Assembly (NCBI RefSeq): GCF_014636235.1
Contig: NZ_BMDZ01000013.1
Coordinates: forward strand, 32,252 to 96,251
Reading direction: 5' to 3'
Length of the DNA: 64,000 nt
From: Tistrella bauzanensis
Lineage (GTDB): Bacteria; Pseudomonadota; Alphaproteobacteria; Tistrellales; Tistrellaceae
Below, one piece after another: positions 9,273 through 17,909 of this stretch. The notes under the pieces were generated by a model. The model made no database searches and had not been told where the DNA came from. It saw only the letters and a list, made by a program, of their open reading frames with translations. Position numbers and translations under genes: made by a program. Each line of letters starts with the position of its first letter. The stretch's first letter is position 1.

Positions 9273-9949
9273 CCTTGAGAGCGAGCATGACGTTGAGCCT
9301 TCCGGCCGAAACCGGCCCGGCGCCCCACCGCGCCGGCAGGCGGCCTCTGCCCCTGATCATGGCGGCGCTGGCCGCCATGATCGCGCTCACGGCCGGCACC
9401 ACCCTGGCCCCCGGTATCGCCCGGGCACAGAGCGCGCTGCGCACCACCAGCATCGACACCACCCAGCCGATCGAGATCACCGCCCAGCAGTCGCTGGAAT
9501 GGTCGGATGCCGACCGGGTCGCCACCTTCCGCGGCGATGTGAAGGCGGTCCAGGGCACCATGACGCTCTATGCCGACGTGCTGAAGGTCCATGTGTCCGG
9601 CGAGACCAATCAGGCGCCGCCCGCCGACACTGCAGGCACCGGCGGGTCGGATGCCCCCGCCTCGTCCGGCGGTGGCGGTCTGGCCGATGCCGCGGGCGAG
9701 ATCTCGAAGATCGAGGCCGAGGGCAACGTCCAGATCATCACCCCGAATGAAAGCGCCCGGGGCGGCCTGGGAATCTATGACGTATCACGCGGCGTCGTCA
9801 CCCTCACCGGCGCGGTCAAGCTGACCCAGGGCCGCAGCCAGCTTGAAGGCGAGCGGCTGGTGCTGGACCTGAACAAGGGCAACAGCACGCTGGAAAGCGG
9901 CCGCAAGGGCCCGGTCCGCGGCCTGTTCGTGCCCGAGAAGAGGAACTGA
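9269..9949 (+). CDS. lptA: LPS transport periplasmic protein LptA (OstA-like)
   Basis: Periplasmic protein whose stacked jellyrolls form the LPS bridge between the membranes. It has 226 residues: a signal peptide of about 54 residues ending ARAQS (a second Met at position 7 may be the true start), then an OstA/LptA_N fold with [29 protein letters not shown] and TLYADVL. The typical late motifs [14 protein letters not shown] and [10 protein letters not shown] are present. A Pro/Ser/Gly-rich insert (about 115-135, [15 protein letters not shown]) breaks the jellyroll and is not usual for the family. Overlaps lptC by four bases. Confidence 0.92.
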   Translation: MTLRASMTLSLPAETGPAPHRAGRRPLPLIMAALAAMIALTAGTTLAPGIARAQSALRTTSIDTTQPIEITAQQSLEWSDADRVATFRGDVKAVQGTMTLYADVLKVHVSGETNQAPPADTAGTGGSDAPASSGGGGLADAAGEISKIEAEGNVQIITPNESARGGLGIYDVSRGVVTLTGAVKLTQGRSQLEGERLVLDLNKGNSTLESGRKGPVRGLFVPEKRN

Positions 9950-10032
9950 AACCAAACGGGCCGGAACGCCGCCCGCACGGGCGGCGCATCCGTTGCCACC
10001 CTTGCCATCCACGGATCGAGAGCCGCGACATC

Positions 10033-10818
10033 GTGACCGCCTCCAGCCAGACCGCGCCCATGCCCGTCACACCGATCAACCCGGCCGCCCCCGTACCGCC
10101 GGGGCTGGTCGCGCAATCGCTGGGCAAGCATTACAAGAAGCGTCCGGTCCTGCGCGACGTGTCGCTCAACGTGGCACGCGGCGAGGCGGTGGGGCTGCTT
10201 GGCCCCAACGGCGCCGGCAAGACCACCTGCTTCTACATCATCACCGGGCTGATTTCGGCCGATTACGGCCGCATCCTGCTCGATGGCGACGACATGACCG
10301 CCCTGCCGATGTATCGCCGCGCGCGGCTCGGCATCGGCTATCTGCCACAGGAGGCCTCGATCTTCCGGGGACTGACGGTGGAAGACAACATCCGGGCAAC
10401 CCTCGAAGTCGCCGAGCCGGTGCGCGACAAGCGCGAGACCATGCTCGACGAGCTTCTGGCCGAGTTCTCGATCAGCCATCTCAGACGCACGCCGGCCATC
10501 GCGCTGTCGGGCGGTGAACGGCGGCGGGTGGAGATTGCCCGGGCGCTCGCCACCAACCCCGGCTTCATCCTGCTCGACGAGCCGCTGGCCGGTATCGATC
10601 CGATCGCCGTGTCGGACATCCGCGAACTGGTGTCGCATCTGAAACATCGCGGCATCGGCGTGCTGATCACCGACCACAATGTCCGCGAAACCCTCGACAT
10701 CATCGATCGTGCCTACATCCTGCACGACGGAACGGTGCTGATGGAGGGGTCGCCCGAGGACATCGTCGCCAATGACGACGTGCGTCGGGTCTATCTCGGC
10801 GACCGTTTCAGCCTCTAG
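10033..10818 (+). CDS. lptB: LPS export ABC transporter ATPase LptB
   Basis: Cytoplasmic ATPase of LptB2FG, which extracts LPS from the inner membrane. It has 261 residues: Walker A GPNGAGKT (57-64), Q-loop within [13 protein letters not shown], signature LSGGERRR (158-165), Walker B FILLDEP and the His switch in TDHNVRETL. The frame begins at a GTG (10033); an ATG at 10060 is an alternative. The first 20-25 residues are a Pro/Ala tail not seen in most LptB. It lies 83 bases after lptA and 13 bases before rpoN, the classic lptB-rpoN pairing. Confidence 0.96.
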   Translation: MTASSQTAPMPVTPINPAAPVPPGLVAQSLGKHYKKRPVLRDVSLNVARGEAVGLLGPNGAGKTTCFYIITGLISADYGRILLDGDDMTALPMYRRARLGIGYLPQEASIFRGLTVEDNIRATLEVAEPVRDKRETMLDELLAEFSISHLRRTPAIALSGGERRRVEIARALATNPGFILLDEPLAGIDPIAVSDIRELVSHLKHRGIGVLITDHNVRETLDIIDRAYILHDGTVLMEGSPEDIVANDDVRRVYLGDRFSL

Positions 10819-10831
10819 GGATCACACGCGC

Positions 10832-12481
10832 ATGGCGCTCAGCCAGAGACTGGACATAAAGCTCTCTCAGGCGCTGGTGATGACACCCCAGCTGCAGCAG
10901 GCCATCAAGCTGTTGCAGTTGAATAATATTGAACTGACTGCTTTCGTTGACGATGAGTTGCTCCAGAACCCGCTGCTGGTGCGCGCCGATGATCGCGACG
11001 AGCCCGCCGCCATCACGGTGGGGGGCGATCCCGGGGGCGAGCGCTTTGGCGGCGACGGCGCGGGTGGTGATGGCGCGGGTGGTGATGGCGCGGGTGGCGA
11101 TGGAACACCGGTCGGCGGCGATGATTTCGACACCGTCTTCAATGCCGAGGACCGCACCGATATCAGCGATCTGGTGGCAAGCGGGATGATGCCCGACGCC
11201 GATCACGCGCCGCTCGACACCGACCTGTCCGGCATGTTCGAAAGCGACGGCCCGCCGCCGGGGCAGGAAACCGCCGCCCAGCGCGAGATGGACATGGATC
11301 CCGGGCTGGGCTTCGATGCCGGCGGCCCGGCCGGTCGCGGCGGCGACATGAACTTCGATGGCGACGACGAAGGCTTCGAGGCCCGCACCAGCCAGTCGAT
11401 CACCCTGTCGCGTCATCTGGAAGACCAGGTCGCGGTTGAGATCCCGACCGGCATCGACCGGGCGATCGCCATCGTGCTGATCGGCCTGCTGGACGAGAAC
11501 GGCTATCTGACCGCCACCCCCGCCGAGGCCGCTCAGATGATGGGCGTCGAGCCCGAGCGGGTGGAGGCGGTGCTTGTCCGGCTGAAAGGGCTGGACCCGA
11601 CCGGGGTTTTCGCCCGCGATCTGGCCGAATGTCTGGCGCTGCAGCTTGCCGAGCGCGACCGCCTGGACCCGGCGATGCAGGCCCTGCTCGCGCATCTGGA
11701 CCTGCTGGCCCAGGGCGACCGCGCGCGGCTCAGGCGGGTGACCGGGGTCGATGACGACGACCTCGACGACATGGTCCGCGAGATCCGGGCCCTGGACCCG
11801 CGCCCGGGGCTTTGCTATGGCGCCGAGCCGATGCAGACCGTGGTGCCCGATATCCTGCTGAAACCGCGCCCGGATGGCGGCTGGCAGATCGAGTTGAACC
11901 CCGAGACCCTGCCACGGGTGCTGATCGACCATGCCTATGCGACCGTCATCTCATCGCAGGTGAAGTCGAAGGTGGAGCGCGATTACGTTTCGGAACGGAT
12001 GCAGACCGCGAGCTGGCTGGTCAAGGCGCTGGACCAGCGGGCGCGCACCATCCTGAAGGTGGCGGGCGAACTGGTCCGTCAGCAGGACGGGTTCTTCGCC
12101 CATGGCATCCGCCATCTCCGGCCGCTGACCCTGCGTGACATCGCCGACGCGATCGGCATGCATGAGAGCACCGTCAGCCGGGTGACCGCGAACAAGTACA
12201 TGACCACCCCACGCGGGCTGTTCGAGCTGAAATTCTTCTTCACCGCCGCCATCGCCACCGCCGACGGCCAGGGATCGGTGTCGGCCGAGGCGGTGCGCCA
12301 CCGGATCAAGGAAATGATCGACAGCGAAAGCGGCACTGCGATCCTGTCCGACGACAAGCTCGTTGAGCTTCTGTCGGCGGATGGCATCGACATCGCGCGC
12401 AGAACTGTCGCAAAGTATCGGGAGGGGATGGGGATCGGATCGTCGGTCCAGCGCCGTCGCGCCAAGATGGCCAAGCGCTGA
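10832..12481 (+). CDS. rpoN: RNA polymerase sigma-54 factor
   Basis: Sigma-54, which directs RNA polymerase to -24/-12 promoters of nitrogen, PHA, flagellar and transport genes together with enhancer-binding ATPases. It has 549 residues. Region I is the Gln/Leu-rich activator-contact segment (SQALVMTPQLQQAIKLLQL near the start). A long acidic, Gly/Asp-rich region II (about 50-190) contains a 15-bp tandem repeat. The core-binding and HTH regions follow (TLRDIADAIGMHESTVSRV), and the RpoN box ARRTVAKYRE is at 522-531. The ATG at 10832 gives the conserved MALSQRLDIKLSQAL start. Confidence 0.97.
   Translation: MALSQRLDIKLSQALVMTPQLQQAIKLLQLNNIELTAFVDDELLQNPLLVRADDRDEPAAITVGGDPGGERFGGDGAGGDGAGGDGAGGDGTPVGGDDFDTVFNAEDRTDISDLVASGMMPDADHAPLDTDLSGMFESDGPPPGQETAAQREMDMDPGLGFDAGGPAGRGGDMNFDGDDEGFEARTSQSITLSRHLEDQVAVEIPTGIDRAIAIVLIGLLDENGYLTATPAEAAQMMGVEPERVEAVLVRLKGLDPTGVFARDLAECLALQLAERDRLDPAMQALLAHLDLLAQGDRARLRRVTGVDDDDLDDMVREIRALDPRPGLCYGAEPMQTVVPDILLKPRPDGGWQIELNPETLPRVLIDHAYATVISSQVKSKVERDYVSERMQTASWLVKALDQRARTILKVAGELVRQQDGFFAHGIRHLRPLTLRDIADAIGMHESTVSRVTANKYMTTPRGLFELKFFFTAAIATADGQGSVSAEAVRHRIKEMIDSESGTAILSDDKLVELLSADGIDIARRTVAKYREGMGIGSSVQRRRAKMAKR
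11057..11101 (+). repeat. 15-bp tandem repeat inside rpoN
   Basis: Three copies of GGCGCGGGTGGTGAT (the last with one change) encode GAGGD three times at residues 76-90 of sigma-54, in the unstructured acidic region II. The period is a multiple of three, so copy-number change would not break the frame. Confidence 0.9.
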
Positions 12482-12642
12482 GCCGATCGCCGCCGCCCCC
12501 ATGGAAGGGGCCGCGTCCGGAGGGGAGACCGGCCGCGGACCTCCGTCAACGATCCGCGCCGGATCGGCCACAACGGTCGGCAGCCTGCCATCCGTCATGG
12601 CCCCCCGTGGCCGGCCCGCGGACAAGCGACAGGCGAGGGACC

Positions 12643-13242
12643 ATGCAGCTTACCGTTTCAGGCAAGCAGATCGACGTCGGCGATGCCTTGCGCAGCCACG
12701 TTGCCGAAGAACTGGATCGCGGTGTCAGCAAGTATTTCGACGACGCCATCGATGCCCAGGTCGCCTTCGGTCGCGATGCGCACCTGTTCCGTTGCGATAT
12801 TTCCGTTCATGCCCGGCGTGGCGTGATGATGAAGGCATCGGGTCAATCCGACGAGATCTATGTCGCCTTCGATCAGGCGCTGAATCGCGCAGAAAAGCAG
12901 CTTCGACGCTATAAGCGCCGGCTCAGGGATCATCACCGCAACGACGGCCGGGCCGAGGCTGCACAGAATTCATTTGCATCCATCCCGGCCCGCGCCTACG
13001 TTCTGGCCGCCGAGGAGGACGAGCCGGTCGAGCGTGAGGACGCGACCACCGGCCACCCGGTGGTCATCGCCGAAACCGACACCGCGATCCTGTCGCTGAC
13101 GGTGGGCGAGGCGGTGATGCACATGGACCTCGCCGATCAGAGCGCGCTGCTGTTCCGGAACAAGGCACATGGCGGCCTCAATCTTGTATATCGGCGCGAC
13201 GACGGGAATATCGGCTGGGTGGATCCGCGCATTCCGGATTGA
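12643..13242 (+). CDS. hpf: Ribosome hibernation promoting factor, long form
   Basis: Binds the 30S subunit in stationary phase and, as a long-form factor, dimerises ribosomes into 100S particles. It has 199 residues: an N-terminal S30AE domain (about 1-110, MQLTVSGKQIDVGDALRSHV then RYKRRLRDHH), a linker, and the C-terminal dimerisation domain (about 140-199) with LSLTVGEAVMHMDL, FRNKAHGGLNLVYRR and GWVDP. The ATG at 12643 follows AGGCGAGGGA. Its place between rpoN and ptsN is the standard proteobacterial order. Confidence 0.95.
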   Translation: MQLTVSGKQIDVGDALRSHVAEELDRGVSKYFDDAIDAQVAFGRDAHLFRCDISVHARRGVMMKASGQSDEIYVAFDQALNRAEKQLRRYKRRLRDHHRNDGRAEAAQNSFASIPARAYVLAAEEDEPVEREDATTGHPVVIAETDTAILSLTVGEAVMHMDLADQSALLFRNKAHGGLNLVYRRDDGNIGWVDPRIPD

Positions 13243-13412
13243 CCGTCCCGGCCACCGCTTCGGGGCCGGTTGCCCCGGAGCGCGGCAACCGGGGGGCAGG
13301 GACCAGACATGGGACCGTTCCCCGGCGCCAATCACTTCGGAGCCCCGGCACTGTTGAGCCCTGGCGCATCTTCAGACCAGGGCCACGGGCTTTCCGACAA
13401 GAGGTTGTTGTC

Positions 13413-13877
13413 ATGGAGATCGCGGATCTGCTGCGCGCCGAAGGGGTCTTCGCATCCCTGAAGTCCAGCAGCAAGAAGCAGGTTCTTCAGGATCTGTCGC
13501 AGCGTGCGGCGGAACTTACCGGCATCGACGAGCGAACCATCTTTGAAACCCTGCTCGAACGCGAGCGGCTGGGAACCACCGGCGTCGGCAACGGCGTCGC
13601 GATTCCGCATGGCCGGCTTGCCGGGCTGGAGCGGGTTCAGGGGTTGTTCGCCCGGCTGGAACGGCCGATCGATTTCGATGCCGTCGACGACCAGCCGGTC
13701 GACCTGATCTTTCTGTTGCTGGCCCCGGAATCGGCCGGGGCCGATCATCTGAAAGCGCTGGCGCGGGTATCGCGGCTGCTGCGCGACGAGCGGGTCTGCG
13801 ACAAGCTGCGCGGCTCCGACACCGCCGATGCCCTCTATGCACTGCTGATCGACGACGCTTCCAGCAAGGCCGCCTGA
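13413..13877 (+). CDS. ptsN: PTS nitrogen-regulatory protein EIIA(Ntr)
   Basis: Phospho-acceptor of the nitrogen PTS (EI-Ntr, NPr, EIIA-Ntr), which adjusts potassium, phosphate and nitrogen responses and, in several alphaproteobacteria, PHA storage. It has 154 residues. The phosphorylated His is in VAIPHGRL (His66), preceded by LLERERLGTTGVGNG, and LIFLLLAPE and HLKALARVSRLLRD follow. The ATG at 13413 is chosen for the conserved start MEIADLL; an upstream reading to 13239 crosses non-coding-looking sequence. Confidence 0.96.
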   Translation: MEIADLLRAEGVFASLKSSSKKQVLQDLSQRAAELTGIDERTIFETLLERERLGTTGVGNGVAIPHGRLAGLERVQGLFARLERPIDFDAVDDQPVDLIFLLLAPESAGADHLKALARVSRLLRDERVCDKLRGSDTADALYALLIDDASSKAA

Positions 13878-13936
13878 TCCCGGCTCCGGGCGGATCGCCC
13901 CCCGCATCGGCCCATCCATATTGGACAGCGCCGCCT

Positions 13937-14434
13937 ATGTCGACCGGAACCGGCCCCCCCGCAGCCGTCCCGCCAGAGGCACCCCTTCCCAGCATGCACG
14001 CCACCTGCGTGCGGATCGCCGGCGCCGGTGTGCTGCTGATCGGCGACAGTGGTGTCGGCAAATCCGATCTGGCCCTGCGGCTGATCGATGCCGGCGCCGA
14101 GCTCGTCGCCGACGACCGCGTGATCATCAGCCCGCCCGCGACGGATGATGACCGCTGGCCGGTCGCGCGCGCGCCACGTGCGCTTTTCGGGTTGATCGAG
14201 GTCCGGGGCGTCGGCATCCTCAGGGTCGGTGCTGCCGATCAGGCACCGGTGCGGCTGGTGGCGCAACTGCGACCGCCCGGCCACCCGATCGAGCGCCTGC
14301 CCGGCCGGCGCCATCTGGATCTGGCCGGCATCGCGGTGCCGGTGATCGACCTGGTGGCGGTGGAGGCATCGGCCCCCGCCCGGTTGCGCGCGGCACTCTC
14401 GGCCGAGATCGAGCCCGCGCGGAGGCATGCATGA
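13937..14434 (+). CDS. hprK: HPr kinase/phosphorylase, short alphaproteobacterial form
   Basis: Phosphorylates HPr on the regulatory serine and removes it. At 165 residues it has only the catalytic C-terminal domain; the N-terminal domain of Firmicute HprK is absent, as usual in this class. Walker A is GDSGVGKS (36-43), followed by SDLALRLIDAGAELVADD. The signature region is GLIEVRGVGIL, with the K3-loop-like stretch before PVIDLV. The start at 13937 is likely; the domain begins at a second Met at residue 20 (MHATCV). It overlaps rapZ by four bases (ATGA). Confidence 0.92.
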   Translation: MSTGTGPPAAVPPEAPLPSMHATCVRIAGAGVLLIGDSGVGKSDLALRLIDAGAELVADDRVIISPPATDDDRWPVARAPRALFGLIEVRGVGILRVGAADQAPVRLVAQLRPPGHPIERLPGRRHLDLAGIAVPVIDLVAVEASAPARLRAALSAEIEPARRHA

Positions 14435-15387
14435 CCATCGACAGCCGTCCGGATCCTGCCGCCTCATCCGCCTTTGCAGCGGCCTCCACGGCCCGGCTGC
14501 TGATCATCACCGGCCTGTCGGGCGCCGGGCGCACCTCGCTGCTGAAATCGGTCGAGGATCTGGGCTACGAGACCATCGACAACATGCCGGTGCGGCTGGT
14601 GGCGCCGGCGGTGGAGGCGATGGCCCCGGGCGATGCGCTGGCCATCGGCATCGATGTCCGCACCCGCGGCTTCGATGTGGCGGCGGTCGAACAGTCGCTG
14701 GCGCAGATCGCCCGTGTGCCGGGCCTCGTCACCACCATGGTCTATCTGGACTGCGACGACGAGGTGCTCTATCGCCGCTATACCGAAACCCGCCGCCGGC
14801 ATCCACTGTCGGCGGCCGATGACCGGCCGGTCGAGGATGGCATCCGCGACGAGCGCGCGCTGATCCAGCCCTTGCGCGATCGCGCCGATGTCGTGCTCGA
14901 TACCAGCGAATTCAGCCTCACCGACCTCCGGCGCCGGGCGGCGGAACTGTTCGCCTTCGGCGGCTCGCCCGGTCTGCAGCTTGCCGTCACCTCGTTCGGC
15001 TTCCGTCGCGGCCTGCCCCGCGATGCCGATCTGGTGCTCGACGTGCGGTTTCTGTCCAATCCGCATTACGATCCGTTGCTCCGCCCGCTCACCGGCCTCG
15101 ATGCCGCCGTCGGTGCCCATGTGGCGGCCGATCCGCTGTTCGGGGCGTTTTTTGATCGCAGCCTCGATCTGATCCGCCTGCTGCTGCCAGCCTATGCCCG
15201 CGAGGGTAAATCCTATCTCACCATCGCCATTGGTTGCACCGGCGGCCAGCATAGATCAGTGTTCGTGACCGAACGTCTCGCAGAGCAATTGAGGCGGGAC
15301 GGGTGGCGGGTTACAGTACGCCATCGCGACCTGCCGGAACCCGGCGGATTGCGGCCGGTGCCGCCTGGGACGCAGCATCGATCCTGA
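14431..15387 (+). CDS. rapZ: RNase adapter / nucleotide-binding protein RapZ
   Basis: P-loop protein of the RapZ (YvcJ) family; in E. coli it binds GlcN6P and guides RNase E to the GlmZ small RNA. It has 318 residues. The P-loop is GLSGAGRTS (28-36), with Arg where a Lys is usual, a substitution known in some RapZ proteins. Other motifs are ETIDNMPVRL, DVRTRGFD, RRHPLS and the C-terminal GCTGGQHRSV. It sits in the conserved hprK-rapZ-EIIA-HPr cassette, so a link to the PTS is likely. No glmS or GlmZ-like RNA is visible nearby. Confidence 0.94.
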   Translation: MTIDSRPDPAASSAFAAASTARLLIITGLSGAGRTSLLKSVEDLGYETIDNMPVRLVAPAVEAMAPGDALAIGIDVRTRGFDVAAVEQSLAQIARVPGLVTTMVYLDCDDEVLYRRYTETRRRHPLSAADDRPVEDGIRDERALIQPLRDRADVVLDTSEFSLTDLRRRAAELFAFGGSPGLQLAVTSFGFRRGLPRDADLVLDVRFLSNPHYDPLLRPLTGLDAAVGAHVAADPLFGAFFDRSLDLIRLLLPAYAREGKSYLTIAIGCTGGQHRSVFVTERLAEQLRRDGWRVTVRHRDLPEPGGLRPVPPGTQHRS

Positions 15388-15472
15388 AACGAGGGGCCGT
15401 GGCCCGGGGCCGTCAGGCGCCGGGGGGATCCCCGCCACAGCACCCTCCGCAACCAAGGTGACGACAGAACCG

Positions 15473-15880
15473 ATGATCGGTCTGGTACTGGTGACGCATG
15501 GCCGGCTTGCGGATGAGTTCGTGGCCGCCACTGAACATGTTGTCGGCCATCAGAAAGCCATGCGTGCCATCTGCATCGGCCCCGATGACGACATGGAGAA
15601 GCGCCGCCAGGACATCATCGATGCCGTGGCGGCAGTGGATGGCGGTGACGGGGTGATCGTGCTGACCGACATGTTCGGTGGCACGCCATCGAACCTCGCG
15701 ATCTCGATCCTGGACCGGGCGCATGTCGAGGTGATCGCGGGTGTGAACCTGCCGATGCTGATCAAGCTCGCCAGCGTCCGCGAGACCGAGCCGCTGGCCA
15801 AGGCCGTGGTCAGCGCCCAGGATGCCGGGCGCAAATACATCAATGTCGCGAGCACCCTGCTCGCCGGCGATGGTCGCTGA
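15473..15880 (+). CDS. PTS EIIA component, mannose/fructose family
   Basis: Single-domain EIIA of the mannose (ManX) superfamily, 135 residues from the ATG at 15473. The phosphorylated His is in LVLVTHGR (His9), and the core motif VIVLTDMFGGTPSN is present. No mannose-family IIB, IIC or IID gene is near. In this class the protein is a regulatory phosphate acceptor rather than part of a sugar permease, by analogy with Sinorhizobium and Caulobacter loci. A GTG at 15458 would add five residues; the ATG is preferred because AAGGTGA lies about 12 bases upstream of it. Confidence 0.92.
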   Translation: MIGLVLVTHGRLADEFVAATEHVVGHQKAMRAICIGPDDDMEKRRQDIIDAVAAVDGGDGVIVLTDMFGGTPSNLAISILDRAHVEVIAGVNLPMLIKLASVRETEPLAKAVVSAQDAGRKYINVASTLLAGDGR

Positions 15881-15883
15881 GCC

Positions 15884-16219
15884 ATGCGGGTGGGGATCGG
15901 GGGACAGGGGACAGATGGGTCCGGCGCGCCGGCGGAAAGCGTCGGTGCACCGCTGACCCGCACGGTTGAAATCGTCAACCGCCGCGGGCTGCACGCCCGC
16001 GCCGCGGCCAAATTCGTCAAGACCGCCGACAGCTTTACCTCCGACATCCAGGTCACCCGCAGCGGCCAGACCGTGTCGGGCCGGTCGATCATGGGCCTGA
16101 TGATGCTGGCCGCCAGCCCCGGCTGCACCATCGACATCGCGATCAGCGGCCCCGACGCCGCCCGTGCCATGGACACCCTGGTCGCCCTGGTCGCCGCGCG
16201 GTTCGAGGAAGACGAATAA
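15884..16219 (+). CDS. ptsH: HPr / NPr phosphocarrier protein
   Basis: Small phosphocarrier of the PTS, 111 residues. The active-site His is in NRRGLHARAAAKF (His37). The regulatory-serine region is VSGRSIMGLMMLAAS, with Ser68 at the position phosphorylated by HprK. An extra N-terminal tail of about 24 residues precedes the usual start (TRTVEIVNRRG), so a later start is possible. It begins three bases after the EIIA stop. Enzyme I (ptsP) is not in the window; phosphate must come from a distant gene. Confidence 0.94.
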   Translation: MRVGIGGQGTDGSGAPAESVGAPLTRTVEIVNRRGLHARAAAKFVKTADSFTSDIQVTRSGQTVSGRSIMGLMMLAASPGCTIDIAISGPDAARAMDTLVALVAARFEEDE

Positions 16220-16282
16220 CCTTATGCCGCAGTGGGTGGCAACGGCACCCACCGCATGCAACCGCACGCTCTGCATATTACC

Positions 16283-16302
16283 ATATAAAGATAGCTTTAT
16301 AT
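16283..16302. promoter_or_regulatory. Palindromic operator candidate upstream of ahcY
   Basis: ATATAAAG-ATAG-CTTTATAT is a perfect 8-bp inverted repeat in an AT-rich island of otherwise GC-rich DNA, directly upstream of the likely ahcY promoter. From memory it resembles operators predicted for ArsR-family regulators of the SAM/SAH cycle (SahR type). The symmetry is seen; the regulator is inference and no such gene lies in the window. Confidence 0.6.
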
Positions 16303-16306
16303 TCCC

Positions 16307-16336
16307 TTGCCGCCGGGCGGCGGTCGGGGCTATAAC
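16307..16336 (+). promoter_or_regulatory. Sigma-70-like promoter of ahcY
   Basis: TTGCCG (16307-16312) and TATAAC (16331-16336) are spaced by 18 bases. This gives a leader of about 115 bases before ahcY. The -35 begins five bases after the upstream palindrome. Confidence 0.5.
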
Positions 16337-16459
16337 GGATGCACCTGATGGTCGTGCGGGAGGCTCCGTGCGTCCGGATTTCGGTTTGCCCGCAGCCGCA
16401 TCTGGCCCTGGCACCGCCCGAATGACCTTTGCACCGCCCGCATTTATGGAGCGCCCTCG

Positions 16460-17755
16460 ATGACCACGTTCACCGACTACAAGGTCAAGGACATCAGCCT
16501 CGCCGAGTGGGGCCGCAAGGAAATCTCGCTGGCCGAAACCGAGATGCCGGGCCTGATGGCGCTGCGCGACGAATACGGTGCGGCCAAGCCACTGGCCGGT
16601 GCCCGCATCGCCGGCTGCCTGCACATGACCATCCAGACCGCCGTGCTGATCGAGACCCTGATCGCGCTGGGCGCCGAGATCCGCTGGTCGTCGTGCAACA
16701 TCTTCTCGACCCAGGATCAGGCCGCGGCCGCCATCGCCGCCGCCGGCATCCCGGTCTTCGCCTGGAAGGGAGAGACCGAGGAGGAGTATGAATGGTGCGT
16801 CGAGCAGACCATTCAGGGGCCCGATGGCTGGACGCCCAACATGATCCTGGACGATGGCGGCGACCTGACCCTGATCATGCACAACAAGTATCCCGATCTG
16901 ATCAAGGATGTCCGCGGCATCTCGGAAGAGACCACCACCGGTGTGCTGCGGCTCTATGAGATGGCCAAGCAGGGCAAGCTGGCCTGCCCGGCGATCAACG
17001 TGAATGACAGCGTCACCAAGTCGAAATTCGACAACCTCTATGGCTGCCGCGAAAGCCTGATCGACGGCATCAAGCGCGCCACCGACGTGATGCTGGCCGG
17101 CAAGGTCGCGGTCGTCGCCGGCTATGGCGATGTCGGCAAGGGCTCGGCCGAGGCACTCAGCGGCCAGGGCGCCCGGGTGCTGATCACCGAGATCGACCCG
17201 ATCTGCGCGCTCCAGGCCGCCATGGACGGCTATCAGGTCACCACCATGGAAGAGGCGGCCCCTCAGGGCGACATCTTCGTCACCGCCACCGGCAATGTCG
17301 ACATCATCACCCTCGATCACATGCGTGACATGAAGGATCGGGCGATCGTCTGCAATATCGGTCATTTCGACAGCGAGATTCAGGTCGCGGCGCTGCGGAA
17401 TTACGAGTGGAACGAGATCAAGCCGCAGGTCGACGAGATCAGCTTCCCCAATGGCAAGCGCCTGATCCTGCTGGCCAAGGGCCGGCTGGTCAACCTGGGC
17501 TGCGCCACCGGCCATCCCAGCTTCGTGATGAGCGCGTCCTTCACCAATCAGGTGCTGGCCCAGATCGAGCTGTGGACCAACGCCGCCGCCTATGACAGGA
17601 AGGTCTACACCCTGCCCAAGCATCTCGACGAGAAGGTCGCGGCGCTGCATCTGGAAAAGCTGGGCGTGAAGCTGACCAAGCTGTCGGCCGAACAGGCCGC
17701 CTATATCGGCATCCCCGCCGAGGGCCCGTTCAAGCCGGAATATTATCGCTACTGA
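16460..17755 (+). CDS. ahcY: S-adenosylhomocysteine hydrolase
   Basis: Splits S-adenosylhomocysteine into adenosine and homocysteine, relieving product inhibition of methyltransferases; cytoplasmic, NAD-dependent. It has 431 residues, the size of the bacterial form lacking the long insert. N-terminal substrate motifs include [16 protein letters not shown] and [11 protein letters not shown]. The NAD site is [13 protein letters not shown] (about 219-230), and [25 protein letters not shown] and the C-terminal FKPEYYRY are all typical. It follows HPr after a 240-base gap with its own promoter and palindrome, so it is probably regulated separately. Confidence 0.98.
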   Translation: MTTFTDYKVKDISLAEWGRKEISLAETEMPGLMALRDEYGAAKPLAGARIAGCLHMTIQTAVLIETLIALGAEIRWSSCNIFSTQDQAAAAIAAAGIPVFAWKGETEEEYEWCVEQTIQGPDGWTPNMILDDGGDLTLIMHNKYPDLIKDVRGISEETTTGVLRLYEMAKQGKLACPAINVNDSVTKSKFDNLYGCRESLIDGIKRATDVMLAGKVAVVAGYGDVGKGSAEALSGQGARVLITEIDPICALQAAMDGYQVTTMEEAAPQGDIFVTATGNVDIITLDHMRDMKDRAIVCNIGHFDSEIQVAALRNYEWNEIKPQVDEISFPNGKRLILLAKGRLVNLGCATGHPSFVMSASFTNQVLAQIELWTNAAAYDRKVYTLPKHLDEKVAALHLEKLGVKLTKLSAEQAAYIGIPAEGPFKPEYYRY

Positions 17756-17794
17756 CCGCCACAGCCCGGGTCTGACACCCGTCACTCAAGCCAT

Positions 17795-17829
17795 ATCGCC
17801 GCCGCAGGGATCACCCCCGCGGCGGCGAT
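17795..17829 (+). terminator. Hairpin after ahcY
   Basis: ATCGCCGCCGC (17795-17805) pairs perfectly with GCGGCGGCGAT (17819-17829), with inner GGG/CCC able to extend the stem. There is no T tract, so it is only a probable terminator 40 bases after the ahcY stop. Confidence 0.45.
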
Positions 17830-17872
17830 CTGCGTTCAGGTTCCCGATCTGCCATGGCCATCGTGGCCGTGA

Positions 17873-17902
17873 TTGCGGCCGTGCGCGCGCATGGCCTACA
17901 CT
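17873..17902 (+). promoter_or_regulatory. Promoter of the divL-like gene (leaderless)
   Basis: TTGCGG (17873-17878) and TACACT (17897-17902) are 18 bases apart. Initiation seven to eight bases after the -10 would fall on the A of the ATG at 17910. No Shine-Dalgarno sequence precedes that ATG. Confidence 0.5.
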
Positions 17903-17909
17903 CTGGCCC

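Noticed and set aside
16220-16459. SAH riboswitch upstream of ahcY
   Set aside because: I could not fold the region into the known SAH aptamer; the AT-rich palindrome looks like a protein operator instead.
15413-17785. A 790-codon open frame on the minus strand opposite EIIA, HPr and ahcY
   Set aside because: It is antisense to three well-supported genes. The protein is full of His/Gln/Arg/Ala runs typical of reverse frames in GC-rich DNA, and no family is recognisable.
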